This document shows, piece after piece, positions 1 to 11,220 of a stretch of 64,000 nt of DNA (within the stretch, counting starts at the first letter, position 1; each line of letters begins with the position of its first letter). The stretch spans positions 15,318,884 to 15,382,883 of the forward strand of contig CM023537.1 of NCBI GenBank assembly GCA_013350335.1. Direction: 5' to 3'. The translations under genes were made by a program, and so were the position numbers. Under the pieces are notes generated by a model, which was not told where the DNA came from, made no database searches, and saw only the letters and a list, made by a program, of their open reading frames with translations. This DNA is from Chimonanthus salicifolius. Lineage: Eukaryota > Streptophyta > Magnoliopsida > Laurales > Calycanthaceae.

Positions 1-571
1 CTAACTCTATTAAATACGTAATAAGTTATCAATGAATTTCAACACTAGCTCATTTACTGTCTTTTCATTTAGAATTATGGGTCACTTGACAATCATTCAA
101 TGGTTTAGGTGAATGGTCAGTGTTCCGGTTCTTTGTACTCATTTGCTAATGCCCTTCTATAAATAAAATATCTAATATTTCAAGCAATTCTTCTTATCTC
201 TATTGTGGGAACCAACTTCTCCTGTTTTGTTTGATGGAGAATTATTTGGAGCCAATGTTTTAGAAATTCAATCAAAGGTATTGGATAAAACTCTAAATAT
301 ACACAGCTATCGATTGACTACTCAATAAAGATGGATATGAGTTCGTCAAAATGTTCTATATTTTAATGTTTGATAAAAAATATTTTAATTAAATTATCAA
401 ATTATGTTTTTGAAAGTTAAAAAAATGGTGCCTAAATTTTATAATTTAAATAAATCAAACTTTAAGTAATTAAAAAACATAGATTTAATGAATATATTTT
501 AGTAAATCCATTTTCAAACATGAACCTCTTTCAGAAAGAGCTAAGTGGCTTCTCAAAAATGCACAAATAAT
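1..571. other. AT-rich intergenic sequence, nothing recognised
   Basis: Low-GC sequence with no open reading frame of recognisable content, no tRNA-like boxes and no clear terminal repeats. I see nothing to annotate before the MITE that starts at 581. Confidence 0.5.
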
Positions 572-580
572 GTGCCAAAT

Positions 581-983
581 CAAGGGTGAAGATATCGGCC
601 GATATGAAACGTATCGGCCGATATAATACTGTTTTTCAGAAGTCTTATCATATCGGCCGATACGTATTGTATCGGTCGTACGCAGTAATTCTTGGCCGAT
701 ATATCGGCGAGATATATCGTTTCGATATCGGCTGATATTCATAATATCGGCCTTTTAAAAAAAAAAGATGGTGGGCCCAAATTGATATCTCGGCCGATAT
801 CGACCGATGTTATCATTTTCAATTTTTTTTAAACAAAAAATCAGCTTTCTTTTGGGTTATTTATTTATTTTTTAATTCAAAAAAAATAAAATAATAAAAA
901 AATATCGATATTTAAAAAAAAAACACAAAAGAGAAGAGAGAATTTATCTGCCGATATCTCGGCCCGGACGAATTTTTCACCCG
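581..983. mobile_element. hAT-like MITE rich in CGGCCGATAT motifs
   Basis: About 400 bp of non-coding sequence flanked by a direct repeat, tgccaaat at 573-580 and 984-991 (9 bp if the preceding g is counted). The ends are short inverted repeats: CAAGGGTGAA at the left and TTTTCACCCG at the right. An 8-bp target duplication with C/T-A-G-G-G type ends is the pattern of hAT elements. The interior carries many partly palindromic copies of tatcggccgatat (about 596-760, 790-810 and 950-965) separated by A/T tracts. There is no transposase, so it is non-autonomous. Related copies lie at 21800-22159, 45865-46015 and 55474-55696. Confidence 0.7.
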
Positions 984-1654
984 TGCCAAATAAAGATGAG
1001 TGTGAGTGATCATTTATCTTTCAGTATTAGAGTTACTGAATTACTCAACTTCCATGCGTTTATAATTTATAAAGGTAATGTAATTGATTTTTTAATATTT
1101 TATATTATTCAATTAAAATTGGGATTTTATTTTAATAATTTTGTCTTACTTAACAGTAGCAATGAAATCCACCACTTTTACGAAATTTGAGGATGAATTT
1201 GACACTGAATCTAACTATTGAAGTCATTGCATTTTTAAGCAGATTTGTTTTTTTACGTACTGGGACATTTATAATTATTGAATTGAATTTATTGTTTTAA
1301 TTATTTTTTCTTGAGCTTATAAAGATTTAATTTATTTGAAAATTATTATTATGAGGGATTGCATACATATTTTCAAGAGTAGACATTGACATATAAAGTG
1401 TTTTTATTGAAATTCATCTATTTTTAAAAATTCTTATATCTTTTCCAATTAAAATTGTCTTGAACCAAACAAAAGCCTGTGAGATTTTCTGAGTCAATTT
1501 TTTTACCATTGATTCACCTATGAAGTGGAGAAAGTTTTTTTTTTGAAAAAAAAATTGTACAGTGCATTCTTGGTTATAAAGTGAGAAATTTTATTTTTAA
1601 GAATTTATATGTGATCTATCTATGTATATATACTCTTTTTTTTTAATTTACGTG
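984..1654. other. AT-rich intergenic sequence, nothing recognised
   Basis: Very AT-rich sequence with short A and T runs. A 64-codon open frame at 996-1190 has no recognisable composition and looks like chance. No RNA gene or terminal repeat was seen. Confidence 0.5.
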
Positions 1655-1793
1655 TAGAAAATCGTAAGAAACGATTGTAAAATCCTCACAAGTGATACTC
1701 ACTGGACCCTTAGGGCATCAGGTGAAGGCATGGAGGCTCGAACCTAGCACCTCTCATTTCCTGAAGTGAGAGATTACTAGTTGAGCTACACTC
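1655..1793 (-). mobile_element. tRNA-derived SINE
   Basis: Read on the minus strand, the sequence starts with a tRNA-like head: GTAGCTCAACTAGT resembles a pol III A box, and GGTTCGAGCC about 45 bases later resembles a B box. A body follows that ends near 'ctacacgtaaatt' and an A/T-rich tail. The same body occurs at 44715-44870, 47085-47240 and 61066-61223, which makes this a repeat family and not a tRNA gene. The LINE at 1806 lies directly beside it. Confidence 0.6.
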
Positions 1794-1806
1794 ATTATAT
1801 ATACTT
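1794..1806. repeat. Left target-site duplication of the LINE
   Basis: attatatatactt here is repeated exactly at 9261-9273 on the other side of the element. The last base overlaps the T run that represents the LINE's A tail. Confidence 0.6.
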
Positions 1807-1964
1807 TTTTGAAACAGTTAAGAATAGACTTTCATTAAAAAAAAGAGATTACAAAACAAGGAAAAAGTAATAGGAGGTGGCCTATGAGAAATAAATCCCC
1901 GCCCAAAATACAACAAACGAGCAAAGTAAATCAAAAGGAAGAAGAAGTAGCAACCCAAAAGAAG

Positions 1965-4900
1965 CTACCCGCCCGGGAAAAAGAACGTGCCGCTGGTCAC
2001 TCCATCGACACCGTTCTTAGCGAGGAAATCCGCTACCCCATTTGCAGCTCTACTAATCTGAGAAAAGGATACTTCCAAGCCCTTCGATAATTCCTTAATC
2101 TCCCTAACTAAGGTGGTCAATCTCCAAGGAGGTCGTTTCAACCCTTTGGCCCATTTGATGGCATTGGAAGAGTCACTTTCAATAATTAATTTCTCTCCCC
2201 TTAAGCATGCCCCTAAGTAAAGAGCTTTCCTAATACCAATAAGTTCCGCCTCATTAGACTCCATAATTCCAACAGACTCTGAAAAAGCGACGCGAGTGAA
2301 ACCCAAATGATTCCTTAGAGTGCCCCAATCCCAGCCGGTCCAGGTTTTCCTTTAGATGATCCATCAACATTAAACTTCCAGAAACCAAAAGGCGGCGGAG
2401 TCCAATCCAACTTCGGTTTGCCTTTCTTAAGTGAAGGACCCAGACAACCATCCAGAGACAAGCACAAGTCCTCCGCTTTGAAATCCTTGAATTCCTTATT
2501 AGCGCAAATCCAAGTACATAATCTCCATTTTGTGCTGTCAAAAAGCTCGTTTAATTCCACCCTGCAACCCTCAAATACCCTAGAGTTCCTCTCTCTCCAA
2601 ATGGACCACAAAACCGCCGTCGGAATAGTATTCCACACCATTTTCTTTCGACGATGCAGTCGAGCCAACGACCAAGAATCCAACAACCCCTCCCACGAAC
2701 CCGGGCTAACCCATGAAACTCCCATCAAGTTTACGAACCTACTCCATAGACTCCAGGCCACTGGGCAAGTGACAAAGAGGTGATCCAAAGATTCTTCAGC
2801 CAATGCGCAAATAGGGCAATTTAAGTCTCCATCAGGGCCTATTAGTCCTCTTCGGCTCAGTTCCAGTCTAGTCAGAATCCTTCGTTTTGCCCCGCACCAG
2901 GAAAAGATCTGAACTCTAGGAGGGGCAAGATTGTTCCAAATAATAGCCTGAGAAACTAGGGAACCCTCCAAACTTAACTGAGTAAGCTTAGATAGAGATT
3001 TAACCGAAAAAACCCCAGACGAGTCCCCCATCCACACCCTCGCATCCCCACTCTCCATATCTAACTTGACCTCTCTGAGATTCGCCCTAAGGTCATTCAA
3101 AGAAACAATCTCAAAGGACCGAAGCTCCCTCCTAAAATAAAAAATCCACGTAGTACCATGATTGTCCACCCTGACCATATCTTGAACTAAAGCCAGTTTA
3201 GTTCCTAGAAGCTCTAAATAGTCTAGGAAAAGACTCTTTCAAAGGTCTATCCCCCAACCAAAGATCTTCCCAGAAGAAAGTTCGGTCCCCCTTGCCGACC
3301 AATAGCCTTAGGTTCCTTCGGAATATCATACCAACCTCAGTCCCCCCTTCGCATACTTTCCACAATCTTTAAGCACCCTAGAGCCAGCTCGAGCGACACC
3401 TTCACCCAAGGTCCAACCATTCGAATTCGATACACCATATTTAGCTGATAGTAATCGAACCCATAGGGCGTTCTTTTCTGAACCAAAACGCCAGCCCCAC
3501 TTGCATAACAAGGCTTCATTATTCACTCTAATAGGTACAAAACCTAAGCCACCTTTATGCTTTGGTTTTGTCACTTCGGACCAGGCCACCAAATGGACTT
3601 TCCTCTTCCCCGCTTGATCGCCCCATAAGAATCTCCTGAAAAGTTTTTCCATTGCGTTGGCAACTCCTATGGGCATCTTAAAGAGTGACAAAAAGTACAA
3701 CGACACGTTAATCAAAACTGACTTGAGAAGTGTAACCCTACCACCCAACGATAAATATCTCTTACTCCAACCTGTCAATCGTTTCTCGATTTTCTCTAAA
3801 ACCGGGGACCAAAAACTTTTGAGCCTAGGGTTACCTCCAACCGGGAGGCCAAGATACAAAAAAGGAAGTTTCCCGATCCCACATCCAACTTCATTCGCCC
3901 AATCCCGAATCACCGAAGCTTCCATACCAATCCCGATGAGGGTGCTTTTGCCTAAGTTAATCCGAAGTCCAGAAACCAACTCAAAGCATCTCAAAATCGC
4001 ACGAAAACCCAAGACCTCTGATTTCTTATTGTCACAAAGGAAAAGGGTGTCATCAGCAAATTGTAAGTGGGTGATCCCCAGACCATCTGACCCGACCTCA
4101 AAACCCCTCACTATACCCAATTCTTTAGCCTTCACCACCAATCTATTCAAGCTTTCCCCTACCATCGTGAAGATAAAAGGAGATAGTGGGTCCCCCTATC
4201 TCAAGCCCTTAGTTGCAGCAATTGGTGACGTGGGAGAACCATTAACCAGAATTGAATACATGGACCCCTCCACACATGCCTTCATCCACTTCTGCCATCT
4301 CCTACCAAAGCCCATTCTCTCAAATAGATACCTCACAAAACTCCAGTCAACGCAATCGTAAGCTTTTTCCATATCTATTTTAAACAGTAATCCTGTTTTC
4401 CTCAAGTGCACCAATTCATTAGCAACCAAAATACCTTCTAAAATTTGTCTATTCTCAATAAAGGCTCCTTGAGATTCATCAATGACCTGGGGTAGAGCCT
4501 TTTTTAGCCTCTCCGCTAGCACCTTTGCTAGTATTTTGTAAATACTCCCCACGAGGCTAATAGGACGGTAGTGGGATAGTTCAGATGGTCCCTCCCGTTT
4601 TGGAATTAACGAGATAAAGGAGTTCTTCAAACCCTTATATATTATCCCATCTGAAAAAAATTCCTTAAAGAACCTGACGATCAGCGGACCTACTGATTCC
4701 CAACAAGCCTTAAAGAAGGCAATATTAAAACCATCGGGGCCAGGAGCCTTGTCTCCATCTAAACTGTCCAAGGCTGCCACAATTTCTTCTGAAGTAAACT
4801 CCCTCTCTAACCAGTCAGCCATCACCATGCTAATCGAAGGAAACGAAAGCCCATCCAAAGTAGGTCTACAACAACTAGAGTGTAATTTGGAAGCGGAACT

Positions 4901-6804
4901 TAATAAGGAAAAAGGAGAGCTAATGTGCCTAGAAAATGAAAAGGAAGAAGAATTTAAATACAGGGAAGATAACACCCCAACCAAAGACCCAGGTGAAGAG
5001 AACAACCCCATAGATTGCTCACCAACTGAAGAGAAATAAGGAAAAAGATGGAAGGATAGTACCCGGGCCTCAGAACAAGCAATCCGCAATACAGACGATA
5101 AACCCACAAGGGATAAGCTCTGTCGCAAAAAATCCCAGCAACCATCAACCAGCTGTTGAGACGACTCTGAAAAGCCCTGTAAATCGCCAATATCAAAGAT
5201 CCAAAGCCCACTCCCTCCGACTCGAGCCTGAAACTCCTAGATGCTGGAAGGGTCGTCATAATAGTAAGGAGCTTAGCACCACCATACAAAGTACGAGGAG
5301 TCACCCAAGGGAGGTTCCTCCATGATCAGAAAGCTACCGAAGAGAAGCACGCCAAAAGAACTGAAGCAGAAGGAGTACGTCTACCAGTCCAACAGTCTGG
5401 TACCTGTGGAAAAGAGGAAGCAAACAAAGCACCGGGTCTCCTAACAGACATATCACTCATAGTAAAAGAACAGAAAGGAAAGGACAAACCCGAGGCGACA
5501 AACGACATCTGAGAACCTGAAGAGGGACGGGGAGGAGGCCCGAAGCGAGAAGGGAGGGAGGAAGGCAAGGCCCCAGAAGGCGGTTGAAAGATGGCCGAAA
5601 AGAACAGCTCTACCGCTCCCCTAATGCCCGCCTTATCGAAAAGACGAGTATCATCCACTGACACTGATCTGATGCCATTATTAACTCTGCGACTAGAGGC
5701 ACAAGCATGGAAGAATTTGGTATTCTTATCCCCCTCCTTAAGCCAAAGAGCCCTTGATTTTTGTCTCCATTCCACCTCCTCCAATCTAAGACAATCCCAC
5801 AAAGACGACTTCGCCTCTTTCTTGAAGGCTAATTCGCTCTCCTCTAGATCACGATCCTCCTCTATATTAGCCCAAAATTCCAATTTACCGGCCGCTGCTT
5901 CCTTTTTTTCTTGCACACTACCCCCGCTTGAGACGACCCACTCCTTGATTTTTTATTTCAACCGCTTAAGCTTTTGTGCTAACACAAAACCCGCCCATCC
6001 GTGAATGTCAAAACTGTCCCACCAAGATTTCACCAGCTTGATAAAAAGGGGATCCTTTAGCCAATCGTTATTAAATCGAAAGGGTTTTGGGCCCCAGTCG
6101 ACCTCTTCCGAATCCAACATAATTGGCCAATGATCTGAAATTGGGCATAGGAGCTTCACCTGACTAGCCCCAGGAAAAAGTGCATCCCAACCTTCCGAGA
6201 CAAGAAATCTATCAAGTCTACTCATAGCTGCCCTGGATTGACCGTTGGACCACGTAAATCTCCCACCATTCAGCGGTAAATCAATGAGCTAACAGTTGTC
6301 GATGCAAGTAGAAAATTGCTCCATTGTTCTAGTGAAGTCTCTGCCGCCCTTCTTTTCTGATGGAAACCGAATAGCATTGAAGTCACCTCCTACACACCAC
6401 CTTGAAGAGGCCCAAGCTTTGATGTCTTCCAACTCACTCCAAAAATCAGCCCTTTCCCCATCCAAATTTGGCCCATACACATTTGTGATGCAAATTTCCA
6501 CTCCTTCCTCAATCAACTCACCTTTGAGTGAGATTGATCTAGAATCCATCCTCTTCACTGATACATTTAGAACAGCAGGATTCCAAAGGCTAAGTAGGCC
6601 ACCTGATCGACCTACTGCAGGTTTATAAAAAGAGCCACTGTCACGGGCTCCCCATAGCTCTCTTATCAGCTGCAATGATATTTCCTCTTTTTTTGTTTCT
6701 TGGAGAAGGAGAATATCAATTTTATTTTTCCGGATAAATCTCCGGATAGCCCCTCTTTTTTCTTGGAGTCCAAGACCCCTAATATTCCAAATCAGAACCT
6801 TCAT
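1965..6804 (-). pseudogene. LINE ORF2: endonuclease, reverse transcriptase, RNase H (broken)
   Basis: The frame opens at 6804 (MKVLIWNIRGLG) with an APE-type endonuclease: the QETK, NVYGP and GGDFNAIR motifs, then SDHWPI near 6130. An RT domain follows with DKAPGPDGFN (about 4730), KIDMEKAYDCVDW (about 4350) and the catalytic FADD (about 4050). A zf-RVT domain with CPIC...HLFVTCPVAW lies near 2800, and an RNase H with FNVDGSSKGKPGPAG, ESDSSNAIKWA and NGVADFLAKN lies at 2400-1990. Nonsense codons sit after CIDNC (about 6290), after KRLK (about 5950), inside GLR*GDPLSPF (about 4193, normally GLRQGDP) and after GGLRLV (about 3325). There are also frame breaks near 5590-4890, 3200 and 2310. The order matches plant LINE ORF2, and it is non-functional. 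Confidence 0.9.
4885..5590. other. Segment inside LINE ORF2 that does not read as ORF2
   Basis: On the minus strand ORF2 is recognisable up to [11 protein letters not shown] (about 5590) and again from RPTLDGLSFPSIS (about 4880). In plant LINEs these two pieces normally lie only a few residues apart. The roughly 700 bp between them reads as serine/proline-rich or stop-containing sequence in all frames. The plus strand has a 96-codon frame at 4749-5039 with an acidic lysine/glutamate-rich end. It may be an insertion or a rearranged piece of another element. I see no clear terminal repeat or target duplication. Confidence 0.35.
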
Positions 6805-7099
6805 TGTGAAACTCCGGCACTCCTGGATTTTTTAATTGTATGCCGAAGCTTTCTTTTGCAAAACACAGAGAATCTTGGGTGAGAACCCTGACAAGAGAGA
6901 GCCTGTCTTCTTCGAATTGGATTTTTTTTAGAGTGGGAAACCAAATTGTCTGAAGCTTCTATCCTGGTCAGATTTTCTAAGGCCAAGTTTTCATCAAAAA
7001 AATTAATCCCCAAATCTTGGCCCATCTTGAGAATTTCTTTTCCAACTTGCTCTGAATAGCCCTTTTTTCTTAGACAATCAATTTCTCCTTCTCCTTCCT

Positions 7100-9160
7100 T
7101 CAGCAAACTCCTATTATTTTTTTTTTATAATTTGGATCTCCATATATGTTGCTACTGAGAAGAAATAAGGATTTAGACACATAATCAGAGCCTGACCTTG
7201 GCGCCATAGAGTCCCGGTGAAGCTTGCCAGAAAGATCAATCTTGGATGGAGATCCTGACGAGTTGAAAACCTGACTGAAAATAGGAATGGTGGGATCAAA
7301 GGTTGCTGCTCCCTGTTCTTGCCGATCGACAATCAGATCTTCCACCCTCGTCGGCCTCTTAGAAGGGAAAGCCCAACCCGGAGTAGGAGTTGCCGCATCG
7401 GAACTGAAACACTTCCGTAAGACTGAGTCTACAGTCTGATGAATTGGAAAACCCGGTCTTCCATCGACACTCAGCGCTAAGAAACCCGTCCTCCCGCCAT
7501 CAGAATCAGATAAGGTAACTTGAGGGACTGGAACAAATTTTGGAGAAGCTTGCATACCCCAGTCCACATGGGAGGGAACTGAAATGTCCCTGCCTCTTGA
7601 TAACTTAGCCGAGTAATGTCTATCAAACCATACAGGCAGACCCGAACCCATCGGGTGAGGTAGGTGAGTTGGGAGCCTCTCGGGTCGGGACCCGATAATA
7701 TAAGCCTGACCCAAACCTGCTGCCTTAGCCACCCTTTTCTCTGTCTTCAATAAATGAAGACTGGCCTCACACCTACTTCCAAAGCTCTCGAGAGATGGAG
7801 CAGCATACTCAAGCTGTCTTTCCTTAATCGGCGCATGCAGAGGAGCCTCCACTTCAGATTTTTGAAATCCCACTCTAGACACGTCAGCCGACTCATCACA
7901 CGCCTCCATCATCTCCCTCGTTTCAAGGACGGCATGAGGAAAAGACGTTGAAGAAGCTCTGTATGGGCAGGATGCCACAACCGCCGGTGAGCCTTCCTTT
8001 TCCGATGAAGAACTTAACCAGTCCAATGGGGAGACCACCTCCATAATCCTGATCGGAAATGGCTTTCCATTGATGCACACCGTAGCCAGCTGAGGCAGAC
8101 TGTCGTGGATACCAACTTCTAGCAGCAGATGCAGTAATGTGCAATCGACCTTGTGAAGATTGCGAGAATGAATCTCAACCAGCTTACCGATCTTTTGCCC
8201 GAAAGACGTAATAATCTTCTCCGTCCAACCTTCGAGAGGGAAACCAAAACATCTGATCCAAGCATACCTCGAATGGCAAAACATATTCGGGCGCCACTGT
8301 CCAAGGATCCTGAAATGTGCTGAAACAATGTTCAAGGTCTTTCTCATTTCCTGGTTCCCAGGAAGGGATGCCAGGAACCGCATCTCACCAATCTGGCAGC
8401 AGTTTATGACTGATATGCCTTCCATTTCGAGAGCTTTCATCACCGGATTACGCGACAAGTCGTGAAACGGTGCTACCACCACTGCATTAGACAGCCACCC
8501 ATGAAGTTCCACTTCATCCTCCAGGCTGAGAGTAAGATTGATCAAAGGTGTCTCAACTGTATGCTGAATGATTTCCCGATTTTTATCCGTTGTTTGGACA
8601 ACCTCCGCCCAAGATTTATCAACCCCAACGGCTTCCGAAACCTCCCCATTTCCTCTCTCTCGTTTTCAACAGCCCTTCTACCTGCCATCTCAGAATTACC
8701 AACTACGCCTGATCTTTTAGTAACTGGTTGATCGTCCGGCTGGTGTAACAAGTTCAAAAGATCCGAAGAGGTCTTGAGATGCTTGGCAGTGAATCCCAGC
8801 TTGTCATTTTTCCTACTGAACCTAGCTGGGTTCACACATAGCTTCTTGCCGGCAAGAACACGATCATGGAGGGCCCTTGCCGCCTTTTCTGCAGAGCTAC
8901 CTCTCGCCATGCGAACGAAGGCAAACCGTCTTCCACTTGTATCTTTTTTCCTGGGAATAAACACGTCCGTAACAGCCCCTCATTGCTTGAAGATGTCATG
9001 AAGCCATCCTCGTAGTGTAACTTCCGACCATTCCGGTAGGTTAGCCACAAAGAGAGAGATCGAGGGATCCTCCCCATTGTTCCTCCTCTTCCTGCCCTGC
9101 TGAAGCTGCCAACCCTCCTCTCTAGCGTCCTCCTGAGTCCCTCTTCCGTCAAGCCTGCCG
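7100..9160 (-). pseudogene. LINE ORF1: RRM plus DUF4283-like protein (broken)
   Basis: Translated on the minus strand, the region around 9060-8850 gives an RRM fold signature. SLFVANLP is the RNP2 motif and GRRFAFVRM the RNP1 motif, and an in-frame TGA after DIFKQ (about 8979) splits them. After a frame break near 8545-8600 comes a long frame to 7100. It begins with a DUF4283-like segment (about 8540-8150: RFLASLPGNQEMRKTL, then FPLEGWTEK) and continues with a long serine/proline-rich tail. RRM or DUF4283 ORF1 proteins are usual for plant L1 elements and are thought to bind the element RNA. With the stop and the frameshift, this copy cannot make the full protein. Confidence 0.8.
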
Positions 9161-9260
9161 CCTGCCGGTCCCGGGGTCCCTGCAAAAAAGCTCTCGTTCT
9201 CTCGCTCGCTCTCTCTGCATAATTTTTTTAATGATTTACAAAGGTCGAAACATTTCCCTA

Positions 9261-9273
9261 ATTATATATACTT
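9261..9273. repeat. Right target-site duplication of the LINE
   Basis: Exact 13-base match to 1794-1806. It lies about 40 bp beyond the CT/GA-rich sequence that looks like the LINE 5' UTR, so the true 5' end could be slightly inside this boundary. Confidence 0.55.
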
Positions 9274-10561
9274 ATATAGATATTACATATAAATAATTTT
9301 AATTATATAATACTTTTCATAAATTTGAGTCCATTGTTATTAATAAATATAATATTAGAGTTTACCCATGTCTTAAGTTGAGTAGGCCAGTAGGGTAGAA
9401 TTTGAATGCATGTTAATATTTCAGTATTTTAAGTTTTATAATCGATAATAAACAATTTGAGACGAATGTTAATCCAACAATACTTATCAATTGAAAATAT
9501 AATAAATTAGGACACTTACTAATCTAAATTAATTATACATGTGAAAGATTTAGCCTTTTTAAACATAGTAAAATAAGACATTTCTAGCACCTGTGGATGT
9601 TTTACGTTGGGTATCCCACAATTTCCTAAACGTAAACTTTTTTAAAAAGATAAGGCATTTCTATCACTTTATCATATTAGAGACATTTATCTCATAAATA
9701 TGTGATAGACACTTATAGTTGAATTTATAAAAAAATTTAATGTATTAACTAGAAATCTAATACCCGTATGGCACAAAAGTTATAATCAACTTGTTGCCTC
9801 CTATTTTAGAAAGTGGGAAGTTATATATTCGAACTCCCATACATAATCTTGGTCTACATTAAAGATAGTAAACTCATCCGTAAATATTTTAATAGGACTT
9901 TATATGATTTTTCACACATTAATAAAAAAAAAATTATAATGTATTGGTTGCTAAAATGAGCACTTAAATGATTTTTTTATCTTTTACCGATGGCACAATT
10001 AATAAAGTACAAATATTTTTAGAACTATAAAAAATAATTAACACTTCCACATCATGTCTAACAAATTTAAGGGCATTTTTTATAATTTTCTTAAATAAAA
10101 TATAGTCAATTAACTAAAAATTAAATGGATAATATATTTTATATTATTAATCTTTTTGACTTCAATGAACTCTTTAACTAATTGAGTTTTCTTCACTTGC
10201 CAAAACCACGTGATAAAACAGTATTGCAAGGTCATGTTACATCAAATACCTAACTCAATGTTCCATCCTTTCAGTGATGTTTATCTATGATCTAAACTTC
10301 AAACAAGATAAGATAGATCCTATCTATTCTACTGCATCCATCTATTCTAATATTTTTTTAATAATTAAGGCGTTCAGACATCTCACATCAATCAGATTTA
10401 AAATTTTATAAATTTTCTAAAGCGGGTTGATGACCATAGCGCTATCCGCGATTTCCTATCTATTCTAATAACCAATTGGGGTAGATTGTATTAATAAGAT
10501 GTTCTAAACAAGTAAATTAAGTTCAAACAAGTGAACATTTGAGATTAAATGAAAATAGTTA
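9274..10561. other. AT-rich intergenic sequence with one degenerate SINE
   Basis: No gene is visible. The only recognisable item is a degraded SINE at about 9778-9938. The rest is A/T-rich with scattered poly-A and poly-T runs. Confidence 0.5.
9778..9938 (+). mobile_element. Degenerate tRNA-derived SINE
   Basis: Contains 'caacttgttgcctcc...' followed by a B-box-like 'attcgaactcc' and the shared SINE body, ending in an A-rich run at about 9928. It matches the layout of the family copies at 47085 and 61066 but is diverged. Confidence 0.4.
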
Positions 10562-10570
10562 TTGGTTCAT

Positions 10571-11211
10571 GAACAATCATCGGACAAAATCTATTAAGAG
10601 ACAAAGGATTAAATGAAATTCTCATTTTATCTATTTCGGTGTATGCTCATCAAATAACTGTGTATCGATAATATGTTCTTCTGCATATATATGTTCTGCA
10701 TATCGGTATACTGGTACTTAATAAGTAGGGCTGCAACTAGGGTCGGACGGGTTAGATTTCTTAAAACACAACCCGAACTGAGTTGATATATATGGAACCC
10801 TACCCGACTCGACCCGAATTATAAATCTGAACTCTAGAACCCGACCTGACCCGACCCGAATTATAACCCGAATCAATTCGAATTCTGATCCAACCCACAT
10901 TATGAACCCATTTTAGCCTAATTTTAGCCGGGTCGGGTCGGATTTGGTCGGGTCGGGTTAATTTATAAAATCCTCAATCCAACTGGACCCAAATTTCATG
11001 CGGGTTTTTATCTTCTCAATCTGACCTGACCTGTTGGCCCGAAATTCTTGATCTGACCCGCATGATTTCTTTGGTCGGGTCATGCGAGTCGAGCCAAAAC
11101 CTGACCGACTTGCAGCTCTATTGATAAGCAGTAGACCGATAGAGATAAAATGAGAATTTTATTTTATCCCGTGTCTCCTAATAAATTTTGTCCATATTAA
11201 GATGGGCATTC
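10571..11211. mobile_element. Mutator-like MITE, copy 1, interrupted by a hAT-like MITE
   Basis: The ends are long inverted repeats. The left arm contains GGACAAAATCTATTAAG (from 10582), and the right arm ends in CTAATAAATTTTGTCC (to 11193) followed by the outer TIR bases. A near-perfect 9-bp direct repeat flanks it: ttggttcat at 10562-10570 and ttggttcaa at 11212-11220 (8 of 9 match). Nine-base target duplications with long TIRs are typical of Mutator-like elements. It is about 245 bp long once the inner element at 10726-11120 is removed. It has no coding capacity. A second copy lies at 12149-12631. Confidence 0.7.
10726..11120. mobile_element. hAT-like MITE (TAGGGCTGCAA ends) nested in the Mutator-like MITE
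   Basis: Begins TAGGGCTGCAA and ends TTGCAGCTCTA, an inverted repeat of about 11 bp. Flanks are ttaataag (10718-10725) and ttgataag (11121-11128), an 8-bp duplication with 7 of 8 matching, the hAT pattern. The interior is a degenerate repeat of cccgacccgac and gggtcgggtc runs in both orientations. It is non-coding. Similar 'ctgcaactcggg' sequence lies at about 31049-31245 and 55705-55900. Confidence 0.7.
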
Positions 11212-11220
11212 TTGGTTCAA

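Larger units (their letters stand above)
1806..9260 (-). mobile_element. Near full-length, decayed L1-type LINE with RNase H
   Basis: The minus strand reads, in order, an ORF1 with an RNA-binding domain, an ORF2 with endonuclease, reverse transcriptase, zf-RVT and RNase H regions, and a short A tail (the T run at 1806-1810). This order is that of plant L1-clade LINEs that carry an RNase H domain. The same 13 bases, attatatatactt, occur at 1794-1806 and 9261-9273, which is the expected length for a LINE target-site duplication and sets the boundaries. The direct repeat is AT-rich, so chance cannot be excluded. Both ORFs contain stop codons and frame breaks, so the copy cannot mobilise itself. 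A shorter relative lies in a UVR8 intron at 31320-33190. Confidence 0.85.

Noticed and set aside
4749..5039. 96-codon plus-strand frame with a lysine/glutamate-rich end as a host gene
   Set aside because: It overlaps LINE ORF2 antisense over its first part, has no recognisable domain and no gene structure. It is kept only as part of the odd block in the LINE.
1965..6804. Reverse transcriptase and endonuclease reading frames as host genes
   Set aside because: The order of domains, the A tail and the multiple stops show a dead LINE.
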